In this document: positions 32,975 to 44,942 of the stretch, piece after piece
Layout of the letters: every line of letters starts with the position of its first letter
Numbering within the stretch: the first letter of the stretch is position 1
Notes under the pieces: generated by a model
Database searches by the model: none
What the model was told of the DNA's origin: nothing
What the model saw: the letters and a program-made list of their open reading frames with translations, nothing else
Program-made: the position numbers and the translations under genes
Origin: Gremmenia infestans
Lineage: Eukaryota > Ascomycota > Leotiomycetes > Helotiales > Hamatocanthoscyphaceae
Direction: 5' to 3'
DNA length: 64,000 bases
Assembly (NCBI GenBank): GCA_032629725.1
Contig: JAFEVB010000005.1
Span: 248,001 to 312,000 of the forward strand

Positions 32975-34324
32975 TTAGACAGGTGCAGCCTTGTGTGCAG
33001 GCCACGCGTTGATTGTGTTACTCGCCTCCGCTCTCTTGACACCTGGTGCGAGATAACCTTTTTCGTACGGGAACTTCTCCCTGAAATGCTCGGCAATCTG
33101 TGTACGAGTAGCGACCCAAACATTCTCTTTGCTAGCAATATATTCAACGATCCTCTTGAGCGCCATGAATCGACCTGGCTTTCCGATGCAACGGCAATGG
33201 AGAGCAATTGTCATCATCTTTGGAGAGCCCTCACATCCTTCTTCGTATAGAGTGTCGAAAGCGTTCTTGACGTGATCGTAGAAGTGTGTAGGGGAGCCAA
33301 AGCCTGTCGGTACGTTGAATTTGTAATCGTTGCAATCTATTTCATGTCAGACGAAGTAGAATATGGCGCATGATAGAGACTCACCGTAAGAATATGGAAT
33401 CATTAGCATTCCCTTGGGATCTTTCTCGTTTTTCTCGGCAGGGACGTCAACCCAATAAGGCAAATCATCTGCGTATGAATCGCTGTCCCAAAGCAATGGT
33501 ACACCCATCTCTTTGTAAACTTCCCAGACTAGTGTCTGGGATCTACTTGACAGTCTGCCGTAATACCAGCCCTTCGGTGGCTCCCCACAGATCTTTGCAA
33601 TAGTCTCAATCTCCTTCTTAATATACGCCTTTTCCTGTTCCGGGGGCATGTTAGTGTAGTCGATCCAACGGTATGCATGTGAGGCTACATCGTGACCATT
33701 TTTCACAGATGAGATACCGACTGCGGGGTTGTCTTCGATAGCTTTGCCAACCGCATAGAGGGTGTATTTGTAGTTGAATTTGTTGAATAGACGGAATAGT
33801 CGCCAAACGCCGCTTCGGCTTCCATAATCATATTCACTGAAACGTCGATTAGCATAGTAATAAGTCGGATTATGGGGTAGAGCCAAGGAGCCTGGGAACT
33901 TTCTCCGGAGCTTGCATAAGCTCCTTAAACAGCTTCCAGCTCCTCAGCTCCATATAGAATCACATCTTATCAGATATTTTGCATGAGAATAAGCCTACCT
34001 CTCTATGTTTACGGCTCGTTCCTGTATCTTTGGGGCTCCACCTGGTGCTTCCCATAGGTGTGTTTCCGAATGCATGTCGCCATTGAGCACAGTGTGTTCA
34101 GCACCCTACAGGTATGTCAGAGTGAGTAGAAGGTGGAAATGGGGAGACTCTACCTCTTCATAATTAATTACGAATGAGACCGCAATTTTAGCTCCTCCAG
34201 GCCATTTAGGATCGAAAGAGTTTTCGCCATATCCAACTAGATCTCGAGGGAAGTCATAGTGGTCATCCCACTCAAACTCCTTGATCTTGGATGTGTCTGC
34301 TGGAAGGTCGTAGGGTGTAGACAT
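32975..34324 (-). CDS. PuuE-type allantoinase / polysaccharide-deacetylase-fold hydrolase
   Basis: Four exons, 34154-34324, 33999-34105, 33385-33836 and 32975-33336, encode 363 residues. The start at 34324 (MSTPYDLPADTSK) has a good context (caaaATG). The NodB-like fold (PF01522) is seen in FVINYEEGAEHTVLNGD, EYDYGSRSGVWRLFR, NGHDVASHAYRWIDY and GWYYGR, then DSDSYADDLPYWV. The INYEEGAE block in place of the metal-binding TFDDGP motif, together with GWYYGR, points to the metal-independent PuuE allantoinase group rather than to chitin deacetylases. No signal peptide is present, which argues against a wall enzyme. PuuE opens the allantoin ring in purine breakdown. The convergent neighbour is a deaminase of the guanine-deaminase type. 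Family confidence is high; the exact reaction is inferred. Confidence 0.88.
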
Positions 34325-37300
34325 TTTGCTGCTGGGAAAATAATGCAAGTGGAAGCTTCAGATTAGTAGCCTTGCAAAAGTCTGGAGTCGAATGGTGATG
34401 AGAAGAGTAGATAGAAATGAGGGGTGAAAGGAAACAATAAGTACGCGTTCACCGAATTGAGAACAAATAATAACATGTCATCTCAATCACCTACAGCATA
34501 GCATAGCATGCTCGATCTATCAAGCTCAGGAACAGCTAGCTATCTAGGTAGCTTCAACATGCTTTGCGGGCAGCTACGATAAGCCGTGGACGGTTCCCCG
34601 CTTCCAATCGAGGGGCATGATAATGAGGATAAAGGCTCCTGATAAGAGCTGTGCATTCTCGTTCTCGTTGCTCCGATATCCCACTCCACTCCCACTCATG
34701 CTATGTGAGAGGGTGCTTGCCGTACGAAATACGAGTTACCGGTCGGTACCTACCTAGGTGCCTTACCAATTTATAATGACCCGCGCGGAGTGGGACATTA
34801 GTAGAAGTCGAGCGAGTGTCGCAATTAGAGAACAGACGGCTAGGAGTGAAAGGGATGGGCGAAATCGTGCAGCTTACTAAACGCTATGCCATGATATATC
34901 TAGACTTTAGGTAGGTAGACTAGAAGCAGCAGCAGCTTCTCCTGCCTCATTATCCCTCTAGATCTTCTGCATGCAAAGAGATGTACCCCACCCCTCCGTA
35001 GAGGTGGCTTCTTTCTAGTGGACTTCTAGTGGACCGTCGCCGTCTTCCGTAATTAACCGAGGGAAGCGAATTGTCCTGACCACACCTCATCCTCCCATCT
35101 CTTTGTAAACATCAGGACAGGAGTCAATCAAATAGCAACATGTTCCTGCTATGGCCTACGCCTACGCCTTCTCCCAGGAGTAGCCGAAGTCTTCATGCGC
35201 CAATGCTCTGTCTGCTGGTAGGCATGGCACGTCCTGGTAGTCCTGATGGTGAAGCACTTCGACTAAGGACCTCCTACCCGCGTCGTACATCTCCAAACTG
35301 CTTGCTCAGATGTTTGTATCTCCTAGCTGCGTTAATGACCAACAAACATCCATCTCCAGTGCGGTTTATGTCTTCTTTAAGCATTCGCTATCAAGGAGCA
35401 GAGAAGACAAGTGTGCTCTCTGGCCTCTGCCTCAAAGGTCTGACACGGGTTATGTGCACTCCTGAGACTTCGGAAAGGATTGACAGTGGCCATATCACAA
35501 TTGTACTTCGAGAGCATAGAAGAGAGCTCACTGCCCTTGCTTCGCTCGAGGTTGTCAGCACGGTCAAGAGCAGTCGTAGTTCACGCTTGAACTTCTCCAT
35601 TTCCTCACGATTTCCACCGCTTAGTCGATCCTTGTCGTGCAAAGCTCTGTCTCTCTCCGTGATACTTAGACTCTTGACCTCTTCTTTACCTCGTACATAA
35701 ATGTTTTCTTAAAGCTCCATGCTTGTACAGCACGATGTAAATTGTTGGAACCAGTTGGTTCAAGAGAGATTGACTAAATACATGCATGGTGCTTTCCATT
35801 CCTCAACAGCCCTTCACAAATGGATGGATCCAACATTGGGCATGCGTGTAAATTATGCGACGACACGAGAGACTTCCCCTATCCGAGGCCCTCATGCCTC
35901 CTACCCTGGGCCAAAACTTGAGCCCATTGAAGGTGGGGGTCACGAGACTTATATCACGAGCTCGCAAAGTTGCGGCTGTGACTAAGCCCACTTGGGCGTT
36001 CCTTACTTCACTCCTTGACCTCAGGGACGGAAACAACACAACTTATTGCTTCCTCACTCTGTTTCCACCTCTGAATACAAAATGATAGGTTTCAAGTGGG
36101 GTTATCTGCCCAGTGGTCTTTCTTTACAGCAACTAGCTGTCAAGATGACTGAACAATTTTGTCAATTCAGATGTGGTGATTGACGTCCAGCGCCCTCACA
36201 AAAGAATGAAATCGCGTGTTTTGCCTCCAACATCGATTTTGTATGACCCTTTGAAGTATCCAGATGTTACAAGAAGGTTGAGAAAGCAGCTTTTGAATCT
36301 AATGCCTGCTGGCAGCCGGCGAAGCACAGAGCTTTCTATTGTAGCTTCCTTACAGATGTTCATTTCCCCCCTGCGTCGCTCCCATCGCTCCCCCTTTCAT
36401 CCTCCTTGTAATAACATCTTTGTTTTGTCGTGCATATCCAAATGTTTGCTGTATAATTCCCATCCCAAGTTGTGCTAGAGACCCAAAGTGTCGTCTAGTC
36501 ATTGTAGACATGCGGTATGAGACCCTTTGTCGCTCTGATCGCATAACCCCTAGCCTCCCCTTTCTGTAGGTGGTAAGATATGATCGACACGTCTCCTCTC
36601 CCCGCTCCTCTAACTGCAGCGCGCCTCTGGTCTGAAGATCAAGAACGGTAGACCAGGGTTGGATTATATGCGACCGTGTTTCGCGGGACTTTTGGCAACG
36701 AGAGGAGGTGATTCGTTCGACGTGGACGTGGAGGATCGTTCTGGGAACTATTGTAGTAGCAGTATGTTAGCCAAATGTTCCATTGCACGCCGTCAGCCTT
36801 CTACAAGAGCTCTTTGAGGGAAATTGCTACCTTCTATCCAGTTTGGGCTCTGCAAATGGACACGGAGGGGGGGCGGCGCTGAGTGACCCGACTTCCGCCC
36901 TCCTGGGCAAGCTCGGATCGCTTAAGTTTTATGTGTTATGATACAGTATGGCCATTAGGAAGCTAGCCGCGCACAAATACTTTTACTTTTCCAAAATTGA
37001 TTCGAGGTCTTCCCACACCACCTCCCTTGCACTTGCAGCATCTTCTTCCGTCAACTGTTGGGGCTTTGACAGGACAAGGCTCTTTCTCCGGACCTCCTGT
37101 CTGCCATCCCTTTCCACCGTCCCTTTCGCTTTCTACAGCCCCGCAGTTCCTGCGACTGTTCTCCTGTCACCTCCATCGCACCTGGGTGACTTCCTCGTCA
37201 CCTCTTCCCCGCCACCGCCCTCGCATCGTTCGACCCCGACTAAACAAATAGACAAAGAAGAAGAGGTCACTCTTCTTCACCTGGGTATCCGACCCCTTCT

Positions 37301-37395
37301 TTCCTCAGTCCGCAACTTTACGAACTCTTGCGCCTTTACGTGGTCGCAAACCTACAAAATAAGGATCCTAGGAAATATACGATCCTTTCGAGAAG
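34325..37395. other. Intergenic stretch, 3.07 kb
   Basis: No gene is recognised. Open frames at 35140-35700 (+) and 35391-35642 (-) overlap antisense. The minus frame reads as a charged, possibly coiled-coil segment (RDRALHDKDRLSGGNREEME), but it has no family match I can name and no splice context. The last about 450 bp before 37396 are CT-rich on the plus strand, as expected for the promoter and leader of the downstream gene. TAGGTA-type short elements occur near 34540-34560, 34747-34760 and 34909-34919. Confidence 0.45.
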
Positions 37396-38914
37396 ATGTC
37401 CGAGGCAAACTGCCAAGCCTCCATCGAGTTGTCTCAAGAGGAATCTCCCATTGATGAGCTAACCATGCATGTAAATTCGGCACAAAAGGTAAGGCATCCT
37501 GCACATAATTTGTGCGTAACCATGTTGACTAGATACTTAGTGCGGCTTCGATTGGGTGCTCAATGGGCCGAAATTGTATGGGATGATTATCACTCGTAGT
37601 GATGATGTCGCCAATCAATGGGATGTCAAGATACCATCCGAAAGAAGCCGGGACCATCTTTTACTATTCAAGGACAAGATTCCTCTTCATATAGCTCTAG
37701 CAAGAGAGGTAGGTCTCAAACCATTGCGATACCGTCCAAGTATTGACTAGTATTAGAACAACGCGGAGACAGGTTTTCTGGGGTTTTGCATGGAAATTAA
37801 AATCATGATTTGCGAATATGCTTTTACAAGCGATCGATCAATCACACCTACTCAAATTGCCAGATTATACGACAAGTTCTTCCCGGATAAGGTTCCCCCC
37901 CGTCCTGTATACACAAATGGTGCGCTACATTTACCTGCTGCCTCTCAGTTGGCTGCAACTCAGCTATCAAAGGTATGCGTAGGCACGTACAAGATATTCT
38001 CCGAGTCCTTACTCTTATACAAGCTGAACACATTCCACCTGCAATGTGTCGATTACTTGTTCTACATCACACCTCTTCGATTGGAAACTATCCGATCCAT
38101 CATACTCGATGTACCTGAGGATCGCAATGAGGTTTACGATCAACTCAACGTACTCGCGTATTGCCCAAGTCTCAAGGAATTGACGCTTCTACTCAGTAAT
38201 GCTCCAGAGGAGCCGGTCTATGAGGCATTAGGATTGCGCCCGCACGTCCAGTCGACCCACAAGATGATGTCGCACCTCATCAGGGCCGTTAAAGGCTTGG
38301 ATCGCTTGGTGATCGAGGGCAATAAAATCAGCTTCACAGTCACACATTCCGGCTCAACTGTGGATCTGGAATGGGACCCTTACGTCAGTTGCTTCTTTCG
38401 TGAACTTACGGCTATTCTACAGCCGAAGATGAAAGCGGACCGCAAGATCACTTCAACGATCATCAAAAAATTCGAGGCATCCCGAGAGCTGCGATATATA
38501 GATGCCTGTACTAGCCGCTCTGGGGAGATTGCTAGCCGCACTAGAGAAGCAGAGAACCGTCACCGCAACACTGGGAATTACGGAGGATTGCGATATGACA
38601 AGTGGTTGTCGGGTTTCTCCCCTCGCAGCTACAACCATACTGACGCTGTACAAGATCCAGCCCTCTTCGAAGAAGAAGAAGAAGAAGCGCTGGATTCCTC
38701 ACATGAGTTCATTGATTCGGGCGACGAGGATGACATCGATGATAACGAATTTATCACCGGCAAGGATGGTGTCATGGTGTCATTCAAGAAGGAAGCCAAA
38801 GAGCTTATCAGCAATGATGAATTTACGGAACTTGATGCAGATGCAGACAAACCCATCATCGAGGTACTTCCAGCAGGATATATCTCACAGTGTATGAGCC
38901 TAAGGCTATTTTGA
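37396..38914 (+). CDS. Unrecognised protein with acidic C-terminal region
   Basis: A three-exon model, 37396-37488, 37541-37708 and 37757-38914, all phase 0, encodes 472 residues. Introns are short and standard (GTAAGG and GTAGGT donors, TTGACTAG branch-like sequences). Exon 3 begins with a segment GFLGFCMEIKIMICEYAF. This resembles the 'LP.EIR.MIYEYAL' opening of a large fungal group of F-box-like/DUF proteins, with CMEIKIMICEY in place of LPAEIRLMIYEY. That is the only family hint. The middle part has alternating hydrophobic helices (PLRLETIRSIILDVPEDR, CPSLKELTLLLS). The C-terminal quarter contains runs of Glu and Asp (FEEEEEEALDSS, DSGDEDDIDDNEF). No signal peptide or membrane segment is seen. 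The function is unknown. Confidence 0.7.
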
Positions 38915-40104
38915 ACGACGACGAAGCAGAGGTTCTTCCTGGGGATGCAGAAGAGCGTGTAACACCACTAATTATTATGAATTAGTCCACCGTGGTCTTG
39001 ACTTGCAGTCAGATACCACCAGGGGAGGAGGTGAACCAGGGAGATAAAACTTTGAAAATTACTGGAGATCATTAGACAGACACTCTCCTCGCATCAGAAA
39101 TAGAAAAACAATAGTTGCATTTTGCACACCAAAACCTGCCTGGCCTTGGCCTTCCATACCAGTAGCTTGCGAGTTGCATGGGTGACAAAGTCCGCTTCCT
39201 TGAATGAAGTCTTTGCGGGTTCTTTGAGTATCCAACAACGACTTCCTACTTCTAACTTGTACTCTCTATTACGAAGCTGCCTTCGTTTCATTACTATCTC
39301 CAGATAATATCAAGCCAACTTCCCAAGCATGAGATGGCGATGGTATACATGTCTTTTGAAGAACTGAAAAGGGAAATTCAGATGCCATGAGTAATGCCGA
39401 ACATCAATGTGCAAGATTTATTTGCCAACTTAGCTCTTGGGTACTTAGTGTACGGAGGGGGGCTTGCTTGTTAGAAATGTAAACTGGAAATATGAAAGAA
39501 AGTGACCAGACGAGGAAAACAGGAAAAGTATGATATACTCGTGACTTGTTTGTATAGCAACAGCTTGTTTACGAATTGCTATAATTACTAGCTTTTAGGA
39601 GCGGGAGTGTGTTAAAGAAAGTTCCTCGGGCAATTATAGAATAGTAGTATGGGAACATCTCAAATTACTAGAGGAGGTGATTATTTCTTACTCTTTATAA
39701 GGATTTGAAATACGAAGAGTTAGACAAATACAAATTAGCATATCATATCTTCTTTATGTTCATTTTAATTATTCGTATAACTTGGATGGGTTTGCAAAGG
39801 AACCCTTCTTTTCAGTTCTTTTGAGAATAGCGTATATTATGGTGTATGATACCGAAACAGAGGAGTAATAATGAAAATTCCTTTCAATATGTAGCATCTA
39901 TCTCAAAGGCAATAGGACTTACAGACCAGTGGATAGACAAAGTGCATCTATACCGAGTTGGTCATCGGCGGCCAATCACGTGCAACACCGATTTTAGTCC
40001 TCCCGCCCCCACCACCAGTGCCACACTTCTTTCCTCCAACCAGAGTATTATTACATTTATTCATACATTTATACATTGCACAACCAACCTCCCAGAAACT
40101 TAAA
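38915..40104. other. Intergenic, 1.19 kb
   Basis: AT-rich, with no supported ORF or RNA gene. The frame running into 40105 from upstream lacks an ATG and is taken as leader. Confidence 0.5.
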
Positions 40105-41112
40105 ATGCGCAAAGAAGACCCAAAACTCGAAGAGGCCGACGAGGAACCCCTCATCGACACCACAGCCGCGCTCCCGCTCCGCTCCAAACGCACGGAGCGG
40201 CGACAGAAGAAACGCCAGCTAAAAGAAACAGCCTCCAAGCAACACGCAACGCTATGGGACCTACCCTCCGAGATCCTCCTCGAAGTCCTTTGCTTCTTAA
40301 AACCCAGCGCCATCTTCCGGCTCTCGCGGGCTAACCAAGCGCTACGGACGTTTATCCTAGAGGAAGAAGAGCGGATTGCGCGTCAGGTGATCGAAGTGCG
40401 GTACAAGGTGCTAGCGCAGTGTTTTATCGTGCCCAGGCTGCTGAATACGCTGGATGAGGAAGCGAGGAGGGCGTTGGGGGATGGGAGGAGACATGGTGCT
40501 GGGACGCACAGTGTTCATGGCCATAAGAAGCCGTATCAGCATATTGCGGTCCCGGACGCCAGCGTCGTCTGCACGTGCTTGACGTGTCTGCTGGCGTGGA
40601 ATAATCTCTGCTTGGTTGTTGATTTCGCGCACTGGCAGCGAAATCTGGATGTCGGGGAACCGATCCCCATGATTCCCAGGGGCAAGTCCCCGGAGTGGAA
40701 TAATGTGCTGGGGGAGACTAATAGGGGGGTGGTTGAGAAGGCGCTTTATGGACCGCTGTATTATGCCGCGATCCTGGAGGCGCATCTGAAGTCTACGGTG
40801 GGGAGTATTAAGAGGCATGGGGAGAATAAGGGGAATAGGAGAAGGAGGTTTCGGATGGATGTTGGGGATGTGAGGGCGGAGACAGACGGGTTCTTGGAGA
40901 GGAGTGGGCCGCCGAGTCTGGATTTCCCGTTTCATAGGGATAATTATTATATGCTGGAGGCGTATCTACCGAATAGGGGGTGGAATAAGGAGGTGGAGGA
41001 GTGGAGGTATATGCCGGCGAGCCAGCATGAGAGGGATGTGGAGTTCGTGAAGGCTTGGGCGAGGAGGAGAAAGGAGGAGGCTGCGGTGGACGTTGGAAAA
41101 GAGGTGTCTTAG
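40105..41112 (+). CDS. F-box domain protein
   Basis: An intronless 335-residue protein. The F-box lies at about residues 48-90: LWDLPSEILLEVLCFLKPSAIFRLSRANQALRTFI, with the typical LP.EIL..V..FL start. It is preceded by a basic Arg/Lys-rich stretch (RSKRTERRQKKRQLKE). The C-terminal part has a Cys cluster, VVCTCLTCLLAWNNLC, and a Trp/Tyr-rich region (NRGWNKEVEEWRYMPASQHERD) shared by a common fungal F-box subgroup. The expected role is substrate recognition in an SCF ubiquitin ligase; the substrate is unknown. The first half of the gene uses C-ending codons and the second half G-ending codons. This explains the long antisense frames over it. Confidence 0.85.
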   Translation: MRKEDPKLEEADEEPLIDTTAALPLRSKRTERRQKKRQLKETASKQHATLWDLPSEILLEVLCFLKPSAIFRLSRANQALRTFILEEEERIARQVIEVRYKVLAQCFIVPRLLNTLDEEARRALGDGRRHGAGTHSVHGHKKPYQHIAVPDASVVCTCLTCLLAWNNLCLVVDFAHWQRNLDVGEPIPMIPRGKSPEWNNVLGETNRGVVEKALYGPLYYAAILEAHLKSTVGSIKRHGENKGNRRRRFRMDVGDVRAETDGFLERSGPPSLDFPFHRDNYYMLEAYLPNRGWNKEVEEWRYMPASQHERDVEFVKAWARRRKEEAAVDVGKEVS

Positions 41113-43211
41113 CAACAAGGCTCAACTATGTTCCATTTCCAAACTTCAATCCAGGCGAAATAAAGCTTAATTTCCGGTGGATCGTTTGTGAGAAAGAATA
41201 ACCGTTACTATCTAATACGTACCTTATCCTGTCCGGTTCTTTGCAAAGTTTAAGCGAGATAAAGCAAAAGGGGGGCCGGCGCGGTCTTTCCAACCAGCCA
41301 GCCAGCCCGGTCTCCGATTGCTACACTCGATCTCCAATTTTCCTCATCCGGTATAGAGAGAGAAAACCCCCCTCACCTCAACTATTAGTCTGAAGTTTTA
41401 TTTTTAAGCCTCCCTCCACATCCACCTGCGCTTCTACTGTTGGCCTGTAGTAACTTGAGAAGCCCACCAGTGAAAGATATCATGCAAGTTGAAGATAGAA
41501 GGAAGGGAAGGGAGATCTAGGGAACATCCTTCTAGATTCGCGGTTTTTTTATCTTCGGATGTCGGTACAGTACTGTAGCTATGTACTTAGTTAGTACTGA
41601 CTCGTGCACGTACACACACGCGGACTTCTAACCCGATGCATTTTTTCTTTTAGCAATGAAAACTAGGTATGCACGCATGCACGCACACGCATGCATGCAT
41701 GGACTTGGATCAATCTATTCTACCTATACTCGGTGGGTTTCAGTAGAGGACCGGAATGTGAAGTCACATGTAGGGGGTTTCGTGGAAAAGGAGTTCGTAG
41801 AGTAGCCAATCAGAGGGGGCCGTTTGGCGAGATGGGTAAGTCCATGACGCTTGTATTTCTTGGGGATGGAGACGGGGACGGGTATGAAGCGAGCGGACCG
41901 AATGTGTTAGGTAGGTGTGCTTGTACTACAGTGAAGTAGTAGGTAGGTAGCGAATGCGATTATAGGTACCGTACTAGATACGAATCCATGAGAGTAGGTA
42001 CATAGGTAGTACCTAGTATGAGGACATGTCCGACGTGTCGATTCCGACATGGTTTTTTTGAACGGTTCATTATGTCTTAGATGACATGTTGACTTACTTG
42101 ACTTCTACTTTGCACGGTCACAAACGTCTTATAAAAGGGTCAAATGAGCAGATCCATCACATGATATACATACAGGAACATGAGTTTACGGTAGCTTCCG
42201 CCTTCTTATTTCTACTCGGTAATGTACTACAGGACTACTACTATATAGTGTGCACATACAAACTGGAGGAGCGGAAGGGAAGAAACCCGATGCTGTGGAC
42301 CGAAACAGGCAAAGCTTGAATCGACTAGATCTAGAGTGAGTCTTAGTAGCTGGCGTCGCCGATTGATAGGTGACTGAGATGTGATGTCTAATAGCTTGAT
42401 TACCTAATCAAGTAGTGCTATATACCCTGTACAATGTGATTAGGCTTTTAATGTGCCTGCAAATTGAACCCTTGATTCCTTCTCTGAGCACAAGGTGAGG
42501 AAGGTAGGTCTGATGCGGTACTAGTTTTTAGGGGTTCCTTTTAGATGTTGTCTACATGTCCGATTGACCTTGGTACAAGTGAAAAAGAACAAGTAATAAC
42601 TAGGTAGGTGTAGGTACCTCATACTAAGTAAAGAAGATGATATTTACATGGGTATCGTATCGTATCTTTGGTTGAATTAAGCGTAAAAGTTCTCATTGGT
42701 CCGAATTAGATAAGCAAGTACAGTGGCGGTTTGAGAAGTGATGATCCTCACTCAAGTGCCTCCCTGCTCCCTCCTCTCTCCCGCTTCCAACATCCGCCCA
42801 ATAGCAACTCAATTGCGCCTCCCCTGGTGACGGCATATTGGTCCTTCAACCTAATTATGACTTTGAGAGTCTGATCCGTCGTCGTCGCCTTCGCTTTCCA
42901 TTCTAGTCCATTCTTTATTTACAACTACAACTGGCTTGTCTGCCCATTCCCAAATCACATGAACCATTTCCTTCCTTCAGTACACGACGAGCCTTCCTCT
43001 CTACGACCAGGACAAATCGCCATTCTGCTCTGCGACGCACTGCAATTTACATAAATATCCGCGATACCCGCCGTACATGCATGGAAGAATATTAGGGTCA
43101 AACAATCAGAGTGCTGGTTGACGTCGAATCGAATCCTGAGGAATAGTTGCTATCTCCAAATTCCCAGAATCCAAACAGCCCACCGCACCCCGCGCTGGAC
43201 CAAGAGCCTCA
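41113..43211. other. Intergenic, 2.1 kb
   Basis: No gene is recognised. Short-repeat structure includes the GCATGC/CACGCA-rich stretch 41669-41700 and clusters of TAGGTA/TACCTA (41938-42017 and 42600-42625). The part near 42760-43200 is the presumed promoter of the LON-RING gene. Confidence 0.5.
41669..41700. repeat. Low-complexity GCAC/GCATGC stretch
   Basis: An alternating purine-pyrimidine run made of gcacgcatgc-type words ending in three overlapping ATGC units. Such runs are compatible with Z-DNA-like structure, but nothing shows a function. Confidence 0.7.
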
Positions 43212-44942
43212 ATGGCTTCCCTACCCCTCAATGATACCAAAATTTCCCTCCGATCCGCCCTTTCCAAAACCCTCAACTCGCCTACCTCCAGCCCGACATC
43301 CTCGAATACTCCCCTCCATGCCTCGAATGATGCGCGGCAGATTGTGAGGCTCGTGCAGTGCCCGCAATGTTCATATCCTCTCCGAGAACCCGTCACGTTG
43401 CCATGCGGGAATTCCTTATGCAAGAGATGCATTCCTGAGTCGCATCTGCGAGAGAACATAACCTACCCTGCCACGGCGAATCGGCTGCAAGGCTTCCTAT
43501 GCCCATTTTCTGGATGCCGGAAAGAACACGCTGTAGGCGATTGCAGTGTGAATGTGGTGCTCAATAATATTATGGAGCTTACGAAAGAAGACATAGATAG
43601 ATACAGGAATACAGCAGAAGCATCCGAGGTTTTACTACGGGTTGAGGAAAGAGACAAATGGTCTATTGCGGGTGTATCTTCTTTGCGAGATGCCGAGGTA
43701 CGAGTTCAAGTCTTGCGTGGCGGACGTCTTGCCTCGACATACGCTATGGCGGAAATGGGCGAGCTGGCATACGATTCGGAAGTAACTTACACCGTAATGT
43801 CTCTCGGGAAGGACAATTCTGAAGCGGTGGACGCAGTGTTACTAGATCAAATAAAGGAAATGACAAGAGCGGAGCTGGATTGTCAGGTATGCTATGGGTT
43901 ATTCCTAGAACCCCTCACAACAGTATGTGGGCATACGTTCTGTCGGAGATGTGTTCATCGGGTTCTCGATCATACAAACATATGCCCTGTCTGCAGGCGG
44001 ACGATGTCTATTCGACCGGGAATCAGTGCTCAGTGGATAGAATCTGGCACCCAGCAATCGCCATCCAATACCCTGATTATAAATATTTTGGCAGGCCTCT
44101 GTCCCGATGCGGTAGCTGAGAGAGCAGAAGCCGCTCAAGCAGAGTCGACCACTGTAGGGGAACTCGATACGCCTCTGTTTATCTGCACGTTGTCTTGCCC
44201 AACTATGCCGACATTTTTGTTCATTTTCGAGCCTAGATATCGCCTAATGATTCGACGCGCCGTTGAGAATGGTAATGGCAATTTTGGCATGCTCCTTCCA
44301 AATCGAAAAGGGAAAGAGCAAGGGGATCTGGGCGTCGCTCCCTTCTATCAATACGGGACACTTCTCCATATTATCGACGTGCGACTCCTGCCAGACGGCC
44401 GAAGCATGATTGAGACAGTTGGAGTGTCCAGGTTTCGGGTTCTCAGATACGGGGAATTAGATGGCTATACTATCGGCAAAGTGGAGAGAATAGACGACAT
44501 CAGCTTTGCGGCCGAAGAAGCCCTCGAAGTCGCTGATATCACATCTTCAACAACTACACGCACTTTCTCAGCAGAAGATCACTTTGGTGCACCGCCTCAT
44601 CAAGTTGCATCTCATTCCACTCATCAACCACCCACACTCCCGGATTTCAACTCCATGCCCACGCAAGACTTAATGAAGATTGGTCGGGCATTTGTAAAGA
44701 AGTGGCAGGACAGTAGCGCAGGATGGCTCACAGACCGAGTCTACACAGCATACGGCGAATGCCCAGAGGATCCAGCTCTTTTCCCTTGGTGGTTTGCCAC
44801 CGTGCTTCCCATCGATGAGCATGTGAAAGTTGACCTGCTTCCCTTGACCAGTGTGAGGGAACGGCTGAAGATGTGTGTGGAGTGGATGGTACAATTCGAG
44901 ACGAGCAAATGGTACGCACTCCTCTTTTCTCAATCCCGTTGA
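43212..44942 (+). CDS. LON N-terminal domain and RING finger protein (LONRF/CrgA-like)
   Basis: A single-exon frame of 576 residues. A first, modified RING-like zinc site lies at about residues 48-95 (CPQC...LPCGNSLCKRC, then CPFSGC). A canonical C3HC4 RING follows at about 224-261 (CQVCYGLFLEPLTTVCGHTFCRRC...CPVCR). Then comes the LON substrate-binding domain (PF02190) from about residue 320, with LFIFEPRYRLMIRRAVENGNGNFGML and GYTIGKVERIDD, to the C-terminus. Fungal proteins with this layout are related to CrgA of Mucor and to animal LONRF proteins and are predicted E3 ubiquitin ligases; there is no protease domain. The 3' end is uncertain: the sequence ATG|GTACGC at 44910-44915 could be a donor leading to a different last few residues. 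Confidence 0.9.
   Translation: MASLPLNDTKISLRSALSKTLNSPTSSPTSSNTPLHASNDARQIVRLVQCPQCSYPLREPVTLPCGNSLCKRCIPESHLRENITYPATANRLQGFLCPFSGCRKEHAVGDCSVNVVLNNIMELTKEDIDRYRNTAEASEVLLRVEERDKWSIAGVSSLRDAEVRVQVLRGGRLASTYAMAEMGELAYDSEVTYTVMSLGKDNSEAVDAVLLDQIKEMTRAELDCQVCYGLFLEPLTTVCGHTFCRRCVHRVLDHTNICPVCRRTMSIRPGISAQWIESGTQQSPSNTLIINILAGLCPDAVAERAEAAQAESTTVGELDTPLFICTLSCPTMPTFLFIFEPRYRLMIRRAVENGNGNFGMLLPNRKGKEQGDLGVAPFYQYGTLLHIIDVRLLPDGRSMIETVGVSRFRVLRYGELDGYTIGKVERIDDISFAAEEALEVADITSSTTTRTFSAEDHFGAPPHQVASHSTHQPPTLPDFNSMPTQDLMKIGRAFVKKWQDSSAGWLTDRVYTAYGECPEDPALFPWWFATVLPIDEHVKVDLLPLTSVRERLKMCVEWMVQFETSKWYALLFSQSR

Noticed and set aside
29756..34324. Secondary-metabolite cluster (old yellow enzyme plus neighbours)
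   Set aside because: No PKS, NRPS, terpene synthase, tailoring P450, transporter or cluster regulator lies nearby.
35140..35700. Plus-strand frame of 186 residues and the overlapping minus frame 35391-35642
   Set aside because: Two overlapping antisense frames with no recognisable domain, weak start contexts and no intron signals; kept only as part of the intergenic description.
36948..37454. 168-residue plus-strand frame overlapping the start of the gene at 37396
   Set aside because: Pro/Ser-rich translation of a CT-rich leader; the spliced model beginning at 37396 in another frame is better supported.
40411..40935. 174-residue minus-strand frame over the F-box gene
   Set aside because: Arises from strong third-position G/C bias in the sense gene; no motif of its own.
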